A stretch of 64,000 nucleotides of DNA. Source: Typha latifolia. Lineage: Eukaryota; Streptophyta; Magnoliopsida; Poales; Typhaceae. The notes beneath the pieces were generated by a model, which had not been told where the DNA came from, searched no databases, and worked only from the letters and a program-made list of their open reading frames with translations. The stretch covers positions 2,170,001 through 2,234,000 of the forward strand of contig CM034105.1 of NCBI GenBank assembly GCA_019914945.1. Direction: 5' to 3'. Below are positions 25,601 through 36,577 of the stretch, one piece after another (position 1 is the first letter of the stretch; each line of letters starts with the position of its first letter). A program made the translations under genes and the position numbers.

Positions 25601-28600
25601 GAAGAGAAATATTAGCTTACACCAATCACTATAATTCATAATAAATAACATAATTTTACAGACATAGATGAAATATGTGTCTATTACCTTAGCAGAAATA
25701 AATAGCACCATTAAAGCAGACTGAAGAGACGAGTCGCTCCTACGCTGGTATACCTATGCACGATTCAATTGGCCCAGAAAAACAACAAATCAGATCAGGA
25801 ATGACAAATTCAATTAGATAAAAAGTAAAGCATTCCATAACAAAAGTAGTTTCTTCAACTTAACTTGGATTGTCAAAATAAATAGAAGTTTGCTACAAAA
25901 ATAAATAAATAGCTAAAAATAATACCATGGTTCAATGTTTTAGTTTCAGTAAAAAATGAAACATTTCAGAGTTACGCTAGATTTCGGCGTTTCAGTTCCA
26001 AGTTTTGGTTTTTTCTGCTTTGGTCATTTTCTTTAAAAAAAATTAAAAAAATATCAGATTTAAATTAGTTTACTACCATTGACCATTAATTAGGAGAAAG
26101 TGAGGAACTTACGTTGATGTTACCAAATTTATTGCCGCTAATTAGAGTAATCACTATTGCTACTATTGTTTTAAATAAACTAAGGCCATATTGCTCATGT
26201 TACCAAATGTATTTCAACAAGAAGAAATTAATGCTATGTTAACCACATATTTACATATTACCATTAATTAGAGAAATTAATAAGCCATTCCTAATATAAG
26301 CCATTTAGGAATTCAGAGGAATTAATGATGAGTAGTAATCATTGTTTTGAAAAACGGTCACATGGACTGCATATGCGGCCACATAGACAGTGACAATTGG
26401 TCAACTGCCCTGCATATGCATTATGTGGTCCTCATATGTGGCCCGACTGCATATAGGCCGCATACACATCCGTTTGCATATTTGCCATTGACAACCACTT
26501 ATGCGCCACATATGCATAGGTGTCCTTATACGTATATGAAAACAATATGTTGTGATATTGAGGTATCAACTGAGCTTCAAAATAATTTTTCATTGATTAA
26601 TTTTGTCAATTTTATTAGTACAATTAAAAAGTAGCATCCTTAGTGGATAGGATATCTTGAAAATGATTCTCCATATACTAATTTGCATTCTTTTACCTAT
26701 TTATAAGCTTATTATATTATAATGTTCAATACACTAGATAGGAAAGTTATATATAAGTTATTTTTAATATTTTATTGCTAGACAGCATACACCCCTGTGT
26801 ACTGCATATGTGCTATGCGATGACATGACTGCCTGCATAACACAAGCAATTTTCACAACATTGGTAGTAACGGAAAGAGATTATTTAAAGTTAAATAATC
26901 AATGTTGATATTACCAAGAATGGAAAGGATCAGGCTACTTTCAATCTTAAAGCCCAATCTATCATCTTAGTTGTCCATTCACTTTGAATTTATGGTTGTG
27001 ACTAGATTTCCTATTTTACAAAACCCTAAAGGTGAGTATAGATTACTCATTTCGGACCGTTTTGGCTGAAATGAGGTCGAGAAACGGATCAGCTTTGGCT
27101 GAACTCAGAGTAGCAAGATGAAACTCATTTATTTACTAGTTACGGCTATCTTTATGGATCGGGCTTGGCAAAAAAAGATCAGCTTTGGCTGATTTTTCAA
27201 ACTATGAATAATACCATTGACCATGTGAAATAAAATACCATAGTACCGGAGTTCGTGCAACCAATTATAGATGAAATTCAATTGATTTCATTTAAATGAA
27301 TTTTTTGGTGGAAAATAATGGAATTGAAATGATATCTATCTAATCTTGTTGTTTGGAACAAAGTAGGAATTCATTTCTTTATGGTCCTCTTTCCATTTAA
27401 TCCTTCAGATTCAATAAGGATGTAACAAAATTAGGGTTAGTTAACTTAAGTGACAAATAAATTCCACCCAAATCTGACCTCAAATCATCGGATTTCATCA
27501 TCTATACTGAAATCCATCCAAATCCACTGAAATCAATTGAAATCACATCACTTAATGGTTCCAAGTAGTGGACTTGGATAAACTAAAATTCCAAATCAAT
27601 TAAAATTACACAAATTTGGGTTTCCAAAATGGGTGTTAACACAAACTAAGAATGTATATAATAAAAAACTAATATGGGCAAATTGCGGTTAATAAAGCTG
27701 GCATCAAATGCTTCCAACTTCCAAATGCCCTTCTAATTACCAAGATAGGAAGAAGAGAAGACTTAGCACTACCATCCGACCAACCTTCTATTTACATAGT
27801 CAAATATGAAGCAGCTATCCTATAAAACTTGATGTGCATATGTAGATAGTGCCATCAACTTTAACTCTAGAAATTCAACAATATAATTGCATTCAGGTCA
27901 CGAGCACTTAAGATTCCATCTCATTCTAGACCTCCTCATGAACACCAATATATTTTTCCTTCCATACACAAAAAAAATCAAGTAAAATCAATATAATCTT
28001 AATCAAGATCACCTTCTTTAGAAGCGCAGGAATACGATGAGCCATAGGAGGAACATCATTGCATGAGAGTGCATAGTCGATGCCTCTGTGTTTAAAGAAA
28101 ATTCATCCAGTAAAAAAATGATAAGTCTTCCATCAAGAGCAAGAATGCTAAAGTAATCTGGTTTCATAAGCATAGGAGAAAATGAAGGACACTAGAATTG
28201 TGATAGTCCCTCTCAAATATGAAGAATTTGAAATACAGAAGCTATATAAATATACAAAAGGAAAAGATTTTATCCAATTAAGATATAACAAATTGAGATT
28301 ATAAATGCGCACAACTGTGATGGCAAATGTGAAGCATGATGGATTATCATTCAATGTACCTCAAAAGTTCTGCATTATGACACTATATGAACCATCGACA
28401 TTCATGAACCTGCGAAATTAACTACTAACAATATAATCGCATTCAAATCTATGTACATTGTATAGGTATTTCTGCTTGCATAAGGATGAAGAAAGCCTAA
28501 GGGCTACAACCTAAATGAGCTTCCAACAAAAAAATTATTTGGAATTTAGAGAATCAGGCAGTGCAATGCCAATGGGTTGGCGAAGGTTATCCAGTTATCC

Positions 28601-29464
28601 ATAAAAAGGAGAAATAAATCTATCATGAAAATGAACATAAAGTTTAAGATAGGTATCTTTAAATATTTGTCCATATCACCAGATGTAATTATTTCCTGCA
28701 CATTTTGCACAGAAAGCTATTTTAAGCATTCTTACAACCTTAATCCAACCATACTAGAGAAAGACTTTTTACTGACCATTATGTGCTAACAAAAGTCACT
28801 TCAAGAAATATTATCTTTCCGTACTAAATTATATTATATAAGTTCTAGCACAACAAAAGAATAAATAAAGAAAGAAAGAAAAATGAGGGCATCTTTCAAA
28901 TTACCAATAAAACGAGAAGTTGTTAATCGATGATAAGAAAAGGATGCAGGTTACATCCACTATTCACTCCTAGAATAAAAGTTGTTAGAGACCACCTACA
29001 AAGGAGTTTCTTTGCAAAAAAGAAAAAGATGAACCTAAATTTCATCCTAACTGAGATTTTATCCATTGTATATAATATGACAAAAATACAACTCCCGGCC
29101 CTTCTACACGGTGCATTGCAAAAGTAGTTGGATTCAAGAATTTCTCTGGCTGTATCGAAACATCGTCTAACTTCTCAAAACAAGAATAAGAACAAAAGAG
29201 AAGTAGAAATTGAAGGCAAGGGATAAAACCAAACCTCGCTAGGGCATAGCAGAGTTGGAAGAACTCGGGATTCCCCAACGCAAGAGAACCATGGAAGTAA
29301 GCGGAGAGGCGGTCGGCGACGGCTCCGAGACGGAAGGAGTTCACCGCCGTCGCCGTCACCAGTTGCTCTGGTGGAGTCGCCGACGCCGCCATAGCCCTAA
29401 TGGGTGGCTGGAGAGGATGAGAGGCGGGAGGAGGACGAGGAGTAGGAGGGATAGCATTCGCCAT
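13601..29464 (-). CDS. PIAL: PIAL-type E4 SUMO-protein ligase (SP-RING/MIZ zinc finger)
   Basis: PIAL proteins extend SUMO chains and, in Arabidopsis, also act in MORC-linked silencing (family knowledge). Sixteen exons, listed 5' to 3' on the minus strand: 29464-29235, 28085-28013, 25753-25688, 24947-24882, 24787-24705, 23727-23676, 22447-22382, 19993-19926, 19846-19798, 19718-19634, 19518-19417, 17803-17752, 16987-16936, 16858-16742, 16606-15611, 14317-13601. All phases agree and give about 957 aa. The N-terminal conserved region includes LGAVADRLSAYFHG, GIDYALSCNDVPPMAHRIPA and GWFEASDSDEILGMAKE. The SP-RING lies at about residues 331-387, with GHLCKHHQCFDYDNYMEIN and KPSWRCPCCNTPISISDLRI. 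A SUMO-interacting motif VVDLT followed by MEEDDE is coded at 16441-16427. The last 570 residues are Ser/Gln-rich and look disordered. Intron 14 has a GC donor. Intron 2 carries nested transposons. The start is the first in-frame ATG; exon 9 ends at a weak GTCTGT donor. Confidence 0.9.
16427..16441 (-). other. SUMO-interacting motif (VVDLT + acidic tail) in PIAL
   Basis: Within exon 15 the protein reads PDVVDLTMEEDDES. A hydrophobic V-V-x-L core followed by acidic residues is the standard SIM layout, and PIAL ligases are known to need SIMs for chain formation. It lies about 56 residues after the SP-RING exon. Confidence 0.8.
16607..16741 (-). other. GC-AG intron of PIAL
   Basis: After the codons for NMVK the sequence is AAG|GCAAGT, the classical strong GC donor context. 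The acceptor TTTTTTCCAG lies at 16607 and the next exon begins ILQEVGDD. A GT four bases further in (GTACCT) would shift the frame to a stop within a few codons. The only in-frame GT alternative (ATG|GTTAAG) removes two conserved residues. Confidence 0.75.
25926..27206. mobile_element. hAT-like non-autonomous element in PIAL intron 2
   Basis: The 1281 bp segment is flanked by a perfect 8 bp direct repeat, AATAATAC (25918-25925 and 27207-27214), the size made by hAT transposases. The ends form imperfect inverted repeats: 5' CATGGTTCAA versus CATAGTTTGA read inward from the 3' end. A 16 bp direct repeat (GATCAGCTTTGGCTGA at 27087-27102 and 27177-27192) lies near the 3' end, as in hAT subterminal regions. 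No transposase coding is visible. It is interrupted by a second element at 26340-26863. Its 5' edge is 173 bp from PIAL exon 3. Confidence 0.75.
26340..26863. mobile_element. Second hAT-like element nested in the first
   Basis: This 524 bp segment has ends CATTGTTTTGAAAAACG and, read inward from the other end, CAATGTTGTGAAAATTG (13 of 17 match). It is flanked by GTAGTAAT (26332-26339) and GTAGTAAC (26864-26871), an 8 bp duplication with one transition. Subterminal regions are rich in the motifs GCATATGCGGCC, CACATATGC and TGCATATG, in both orientations. It has no coding capacity and must have inserted after the outer element. Confidence 0.72.
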
Positions 29465-29994
29465 TGCTCCGTCCTCAAAGAGACGAGATGTTTCTTCGCC
29501 TGGAAGGAAGACCACGAAAACCAAGCGAGTTCAGGAACGGAAAAGGAAGCGTTGGAGAGGGTTTAAAACCGCTCCGAAGTTCGAACGACACGATAAGGAG
29601 GTCCGGTTTCCGTCCGGCGGAAGGAGGATTGCAGTTTTCTCCACGTGGCGGTAATCTACCAGTACTGAGGTGGGACGGAGGGAGTTTCATATCGCCTGGG
29701 CTCGCATCACAACCGAACTCAAATTGGGCTTGGCGATACTGAGCCTAATAAAATTAGAGCCTATTCACGTGCAGATCACATGAGAATCTACGGAGAAAGG
29801 GGGAAAAATATTAACAAGGCTATGTGGCAAACGAACAGCCGCTACACCATCTCGGGGATGACAGGTGCCCAAATTCTTTGCAGTGGCGTGTCGCCTCTAG
29901 ACACATCTATAAGGACCGCTTCCTGCTCTCTTCTCATGGGCATCTACCAGCAGCCCGAATAGCGACAGGAATAGCGAGGACTTTTATCCGGACA
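29465..29994. promoter_or_regulatory. Divergent promoter between PIAL and LEA14
   Basis: Only 530 bp separate the two start codons, so the genes probably share this region. It contains CCACGTGGCG at 29641-29650 (an ACGTGGC ABRE overlapping a CACGTG G-box) and a second CACGTG at 29766-29771. A TATA-like TCTATAAGG lies near 29907, about 90 bases before the LEA14 ATG. ABRE plus G-box pairs are typical of ABA- and drought-responsive LEA genes; that they act here is inference. Confidence 0.7.
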
Positions 29995-30539
29995 ATGGCG
30001 CATCTAGTCGACAAGGCAAAGGAGTTCGTCGTCGACAACATCGTCCACGTGAAGAAGCCGGAGGCCGACCTCACCGACGTGTCCGTCAAGCACGTGAGCA
30101 GAGACTCCGCCACCTTCCACGGCCAGCTCGAAGTCTACAACCCCTACGGCCACTCCATCCCCATCTGCGAGATCTCTTATTCTCTCAAAAGCGCCGGCAG
30201 GTATAGTATAGTATATTCGCGTGCTGTTCTTATCCCGTACCATATATATGTAAATATAACTTATGCGTGAATAACTTTTGTTATCCAAGGGAGATAGTAT
30301 CGGGGACTCTGCCGGATCCTGGGTCCCTGAGGGCGGAGGAGAAGACGACGATGGAGATACCCCTGAAGGTGCCGTACGATTTCCTGGTTAGTATCATGAA
30401 GGACTTGGGGAGGGATTGGGACATAGATTACGAGCTGCGGGTTGGATTGACCGTTGACCTTCCCATCATTGGGAATTTTACGCTGCCTGTATCCAAGAAG
30501 GGCGAACTCAAGCTTCCCACCCTCTCCGACATCTTCTAG
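29995..30539 (+). CDS. LEA14: LEA14-type desiccation-related protein (LEA_2, WHy domain)
   Basis: Two exons, 29995-30200 and 30290-30539, join (AG|G) to a 151-residue protein, the length of classical LEA14. LEA_2 proteins are globular, unlike most LEA proteins, and are induced by drought, salt and light stress; they are cytosolic (family knowledge). Visible features: start MAHLVDKAKEFVVDNI, the WHy core VSVKHVSRDSATFHGQLEV with YNPYGHSIPICEISYSLKS (conserved NPY), VSGTLPDPGSL, EIPLKVPYDFLVSIMKDL, and the C-terminal block GNFTLPVSKKGELKLP. There is no signal peptide or membrane segment. The 89 bp intron falls after the SAGR codons, the usual place. G-box/ABRE elements upstream fit stress control. 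No damage is seen. Confidence 0.94.
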
Positions 30540-31785
30540 CTTTAATTTCGTTCCATTTTGGCTTTTAAACGCGTACGTGTATGGGCGTTCTTTTGTCTAG
30601 CTTTGGGGAGTGGGATATTATGAATAGCTTTATTAATGAAGCAAGGTGAATGATAACTTGTTTAAATAAAACTTTGCAAAGTATCAGAAACTGCCTCCAC
30701 TCGCGTCTGATTGGGTGTCGATATGTGCTTCAGCAAATTATGTCATTCCTATTGGCATAGTTTCTTATGCACCGGTCATGATGCATACCTGTTAGACCCA
30801 CACGGTAACGATGCATAAAGAATCTAAGTTTGAGTTAACTAGGTAAATTAAGCCCAACTATGCACGGGTTCCGAGGCCCAAAAGTAATAATCCAATACGC
30901 CTTGTACTAGATTTATTACCTTGTGGCTTTAATCAATTGATTAGCATCTAAATTGTCACAGGAAATGGGTCGACGTCCGTATACCTTGATAAGAAGACAA
31001 GCAAATTTGATTGGCTTATATTTACTAAGATGAGCAGTCAAGTGCACGAGAATTTTTACCCTTATGTTACGTCTCAATACGTCTGATTTGACTTATAGAG
31101 TGGACCGGAAACGAATCACAATGTTACATTTTCAAATAAAGAGTCCCAACATTTCGATGCATCCAAATATAATGGGCAAGAAATGGGCCACGAGGCCCAC
31201 GACATCAAAACTTTGATAAATATCTGCGTCGAAAATGACATTTCAATGGATCCAAACTCAATCCTATTTAGGCTGTCAAGAATGGCTCAGTGGCACACGA
31301 GCAAACTCAAAAAACCGGCAGAGCTCGAGCTCGCTTTTAGATTTAAAAAAAATTGATCTAGTTGTGTCGAGTCATAACAAACTCCGTGAGGTGAGCTCGG
31401 AGCATCGAACTATTTGATTAGGACTCAATTATTATAGCTTTTAATATATATATATATATAATTAATATTAATCTTTTAAGTTATTAGAACCTATTTTCTC
31501 AAATTCAAACCCTAAGTTAAAAAAAAAACATATATATTATCTACAAAGACTAAATCACAGATTATACAATCAAATCTAAATACTATGTAGGTTTACAGTA
31601 TTTATCAGAGCCAATCTAACTTTTCGTTATGTCTTCTTTTAGTATTTATCAGAGCCAAGCTTGAGCTGAGAAAAAATAATCTATCGATCCGATCCGAGCT
31701 AAGCTCAGCAAGCCCGAACTCTTCTCGTTTACGCATGTACTCCTATTGCATACAAATTGAAGACGGATCGTCTCGTATCAAATCG
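30540..31785. other. Intergenic with a decayed repeat
   Basis: The LEA14 3' UTR is probably within the first 150 bases. From about 31285 to 31735 the sequence looks like an old transposon. It is rich in GAGCTCGAGCTCG and GAGCTNAGCTC strings at opposite ends in opposite orientation. It also holds an 18 bp perfect direct repeat (agtatttatcagagccaa at 31597-31614 and 31641-31658). No gene was recognised. Confidence 0.5.
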
Positions 31786-34351
31786 ATGCAGTTCTTTGGT
31801 GGCTCCTCGGTTGTGGAGGCAAATCCCTCCCCGGCGGCACCGCCGGGATCGGCGACCGGCTTGGCCTGTAACAATTCGAGCATGGTCTACGTGTTCAACC
31901 GCGCGGGAGTTTGCCTCCTCAACCGCGAGTGCCACCGAGCCCTTCGAACCCTCGACACCAACCAAGACCACAAGCTCAATGTTTGGCCTCCTCTTCTCGC
32001 TCCGATCCTTCCAGGTATTGCTATTTCTCTTTCTTCTTTATTTTCTTTCAACTTGATTTCAGAAAACAAGAGTCGATCGATTGGGCTTTCTTTGGTCTTG
32101 TGGGACAGTGCGGAGAAAGGCTATCTCGGGGTGCCGCTACTTCCGGGGCGGGGGTGCTCATTTTATAGTTTTCGAACGAACACTTGCAAGCTACTTCACG
32201 GGAGCTCCTCTGGTTTGAAGGTATTATCATTTTGATCCTTTTGTTCTGAAATAAAGAATCTATGATTGTATCTCTATGAAATTGGAACTGCGTGTGCATG
32301 TGAACTGATATATTGGATTGGAAAACAGAAGGGCCAGCTTAAGAGGAAAATTTGGACAGAGTTGGTCGATTCGTCCTTTTGCATTTGGTAAATAGTGTGT
32401 TGAATTGCAGTCAAATTTGTATGTCTTGTTTTGCTCCCTCTCTCATCTATCCGGTGCTGGAAACCGATGAGAGAGTTCTCTTTTGCTTTCCTCATGAAGG
32501 TCTTCTCTCTGGCTCCTTTTCTTCTTTTGTTGGGATTGAGAAGCTGAGAGGGGTGTATAAGAGGTTTAGGCTCATATGTTTAATGCGAAAGAAGTTTACT
32601 ACAAGAAAATAAGCTCCTAGTGATAGGAAGGAAGAATACATTTTACTTTCAAACACTAAGGGGTTGTTTGGCTCCATTTAGTTTAAAAAAACTGCATATA
32701 CACGTATAAAATGCAAAATAAAAACTGCTTTTTAGTTTATAGAATGTACTTTCCAAGGGCTAAGTTGAGCTTATATGCAATATCTTGATATCCACTTCAA
32801 TTAAGTGAATGTTAAAGCATATTATTTTAAACTTTAATGGAAAAAAAGAGAAGATATATACTTTTATCTGCATTGATTTCTCACTTAACATTATAGATGC
32901 TACATCTTGAAACACGTGAAATCAAATGGCCCATAAATCCTACTTTAAAGTGTTAAAATGCTGTAAACAAAATTTCAAATTTGCCAACTAATAATGAAAT
33001 GCCCACTAGTCGTTGGACCAACTAAAGATGAATCAAAGAGAGAGACCGCTGGGGCTGAGGGAAGTGATGACTTTAGTAAAAGTTTCAGGACAAGGAAAAG
33101 GTGTTCAAAACAGCTTGAAACAATGAAATTATAGGTTAGATCTCTCTAAATGAAAGTGTAGTACAGGGGCCATGAGATCTTGCCTTTGAATTCAACCACA
33201 GGCTTCAAAAGAGGATAATTTCTTGTCGAGAACTATCAGGAGTTCAGGACAATAACAATTGAGTTAACAAATAATAAGAGATGAGATGAGAGGGGCCAAA
33301 AGTTGTAGAGGAGGATAAAGGAGTAGTGGAGAGGTTCGGGAATAAAGGATGGCCTAATGGACCTCTTTTCTATCTCTATGAAAAAGGGGAGGAAAGAAAC
33401 AGCACAGGACCACAACCTTAAAGAATGGCATGGGTAGCAACCTCATTAGCAGCTTCAGACCTAGCAATCAGAAGTAGCTTGTCTCAAGTAATCTTGACAT
33501 TCTTGTATAAGAGAATATCTAATGGAAGCAACACAGACTTTGTACAATTTTCTGTGCTTTTCTAAACAGCTCTTCACTTGACAACCCATTGCAGTTGTTA
33601 TCATGATTACTGAAGCACTAGTGTAATATTCCAGTCAATTTTATATGTTATAAATTTACAAGCCAGGGTAGGTTCTTCAAATTTCAAATGCTTCGAATGT
33701 TGCCGTCTTGCTTTAACCAATCCCTAGACATTAATGGTGATAATGACTATCTCTTCTTTATTTAGATGATACACGATTGAACCATGACATTTATTTAAGG
33801 TTTTATTTCTTAACATGATACAGAATGCATACTCATCTTTTATATGGCCAAGCTTTTTAATTCCTTGCAGACAATACATCATGCTGAAATTAATTTCAAC
33901 TTGATGCAGATTATTTTAGTTACTCATCCTAGGACAAGTGACCAGCGGGAGTTATTGAAGTATATATACAAACTTGATGTAAGTATGTCTCTCACACTTA
34001 CTAGATGAATTTTGCAGTTCTTTCTTTTTTTCCTTGTACTAAGCAAATATGTAATCAGTAAAGCTGTGGCACACTTATCAAGGGATCAGTCCTGCTCTTC
34101 TTTACATTTGATATTCAAGTTTATGCCAATCCCTGTATCACTTTATAGTATTATTCTTCTCATTTTGGTCATTGTTCAATGTTTCAATTCTCTGATCATC
34201 ATACTCTGGCTTTGATATCATGTTGACCACTCTTTACATTTCAAGGATAAATTTCTTGCTAAATGTGAATTTATTGATTTTTATCTTCTTATATTGTAGG
34301 TCTGAGCTCTTCGATAAGAACCTTGATCAATATGCAAAAACTATAATATAG
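31786..34351 (+). pseudogene. BET5: TRAPPC1/BET5 pseudogene (TRAPP vesicle-tethering subunit)
   Basis: Fragments match the small TRAPP subunit that tethers ER-Golgi vesicles. Exon-1-like region 31786-32014 codes MQFFGGS, MVYVFNRAGVCLLNRE and TNQDHKL. One extra A at 31978/31979 then shifts the frame; the expected MFGLLFSLRSF continues in another frame. Exon-2-like region (about 32107-32220) codes EKGYLGVPLLPGRGCSFYSF and RTNTCKLL, with a codon lost where the family has KLHFME. Exon-3-like region (33910 to about 33978) codes IILVTHPRTSDQRELLKYIY and then degenerates. The stretch for the conserved VEYVVKNP region is not readable. Exon-4-like region (34301-34351) codes SELFDKNLDQYAKTII plus a stop. 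Intron positions are kept, so it is a DNA-level duplicate, not a retrocopy. A single-base assembly error could explain the first shift but not the later losses. Confidence 0.85.
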
Positions 34352-36577
34352 CTTGCTGAGGTAATGTTCTATGATTCCATCTTATCCTATCATTTACTAA
34401 TGATACTTTGTTAGATGTATTTAACATACCAGCTGGTGCTATTTTGGTTGATCAATTTATGACTGTTTGATTATGCTTTCCCTTGACCTTACTCTCATTA
34501 CTCTAGTGATTTTTTGCTTTCATAATATTTTTTTGGTTTTAGAATATCTTCAATTTGAATAAGAAAATCAGTTGACTTGTAGAAAAGGAAATAGAATAGA
34601 GAGAACCTTTGGATGGAAAGAAGATAATGAGATGTTTTTTGTGTTCATCTTCTTTCTATGGTGCAATCTCATAATTGGTACAATCTGCATGAAATTTCCT
34701 TCATGACATGTATGAGATTTTTAATGATTAGGAATCACAATCCTCCTAACTAGTGGAGAAAGAATCTTGTCAAAAGATTTGCGAGTCTTGCTTCATTTAC
34801 TTTGGATAACCTCTTCTTCATGTTAAAAGGTTTTAGTCAGTAGGCCACTGCATCTTAGCTTATCTTTTTGCTGCTAATTGCTAGAACAACTCAAGTTCCA
34901 TCAGGATATATATATAATTGTGATACACCGGTAAACTTCCATTGAGATACACTAGTAAACTTTTGCTCATAATAAGTTCTTTTCTTTTCTCCATCATGCA
35001 CCATGCATTTAATTGGTTGGTTATCAACTTATCACGATATAACTGAAAAGCAAGAGAGTTATCCTCCTTGTATCAGCAATTCTATAGCTTGAATAAGTTA
35101 CTGCTAGTGGCTCTGAAACATCGTTGATTTCTTCAGGTTTTCTTTTTCTCGGTTGCTATCTTCAGCTATCTCTCACCATTTCGAGACAAACCTGACCTCG
35201 AGGAAGATTGTATTAGATGTAGGTAATCAGAGAAATCTTTCTTCAATATTATGTAACAAGCATTTTTCTCTCAAAAAGATATTGTGTGACCAGCCTCTGA
35301 TGGAAGAAGCATGATTTTTACGAAAATATGTTTTATTCTTCCTACTTGGGAAAACCACCTTTGTTGTTTGAATGATATTACTCACAGTTTAAAGTCAACA
35401 AAGGTATTACTCAGAGTTAATAGTGCAAACATTGTATGTCATGCAAATTCTTTTCCTTTTGATGCTTAAATTTTAACAATCTAGCTTTCTAACAGTACTT
35501 TGGAGCATATGAACCTCTTGAGTTGTTTCCAATTTATAACATCTCGCCGTGACAACCGTGGCATCACTTTCAAAAGTAAATTCCAAACTTGATGGTTAAG
35601 CCATACCAAGGTAGAGTGCTCTATTAGTTGTTCTAAGCCAAAAGGGGTAGAAAGAAAAGAAAGTTCTGATGCAGAAAGTCCTCTACATAAAGATCCTTGA
35701 GGTCATTGGTTTGACTTCCACCGGCAATTTGCCTGAAGAATTTGAGGGAGAGAAAAAAAAACCTACTTTATCCTACACTAATAGGCCAACATTAGTGAAT
35801 CGTGAAGACAAAAAAAAAGAAGGAAATTTTAGGTGGTAAAATTTCTTCGTCACGCTGAGAGCCAGAGAGCGTTTAAAAATATAATTTGAGAAAAGAAAGT
35901 CAGCCAATAGGTTGCTGAATGTACTATTTTACCCCTACGCTTTCTCTTTATCTTTTTTCCTGTCAGTTTGTAATAGGACAGCAAAATCCTTTATAATCAT
36001 CTAAGTGTGGATTAGGTGAGACCATAAATCCCAAAATTATTTTGTTGTTAGGTGTGGTTGCCCATTCTGCCACGTGTAAAGCTACCAAACCTGTGCCAAG
36101 GTCATCCAACAGGCAACAGCGGTGGGTTCGAAGTCTCGAACGAGACATCTACGTGTCCCAGAGGAGTAAATTCGTGTCTGAATACTGCCCCAACTCTCTA
36201 CTTAGCCGGAATATTCCATCTTGACGCCATGCCTTTGGATTTTCCCGAAAACTATATATACCTTTCCCCTCTTCTCCTCTCTTGCCCTAAAAATTCCAAT
36301 CGCCTTCTCTCCTTTTTCTCCTCCGCCGCTCCGCTCCCCAAATCTCACTCACTCTCTCTCCCTCCCTCTCTCTCTTTCTCTCTCCCTCCCTCCCTCCCTC
36401 TCTCTCTTATATGTGGATCTCAACGACGGTGTTGAGATCCATGGTTTACTGTAAGTCGCCTGCAAATAAGAGATCGGTTTGGGGATTCGTCGATTTCTTG
36501 CAGAGAAGCCATCTAGATCGGAAAAGATAGCAGCTTTCCTGGATCCTTGAGGGTCTGCAGCCCCCTATTGGTGGTGG
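34352..36577. other. Intergenic region and 5' leader of the next gene
   Basis: No gene was recognised over 2.2 kb of AT-rich sequence. The final 300 bases hold a pyrimidine tract at about 36350-36408 (mixed CTCT and CCCT units), which probably lies in the promoter or 5' UTR of the gene starting at 36578. Confidence 0.5.
36350..36408. repeat. CT/CCCT microsatellite in probable 5' leader
   Basis: About 60 bases of almost pure pyrimidine (CTCTCTCC and CTCCCTCC units) stand 170 bases before the start codon of the downstream gene. Such tracts (Y patches) are common in plant leaders. Confidence 0.9.

Noticed and set aside
26347..26634. A 95-codon open frame in PIAL intron 2
   Set aside because: It lies entirely inside the nested hAT-like element and is made of its repeated GCATATG/CACATATGC subterminal motifs.
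31735..32235. Reading 31735-32235 as an intact 166-residue gene
   Set aside because: The frame merges the BET5 exon 1, a frameshifted stretch, the intron and exon 2. The family requires a frame change at 31978 and removal of the intron.
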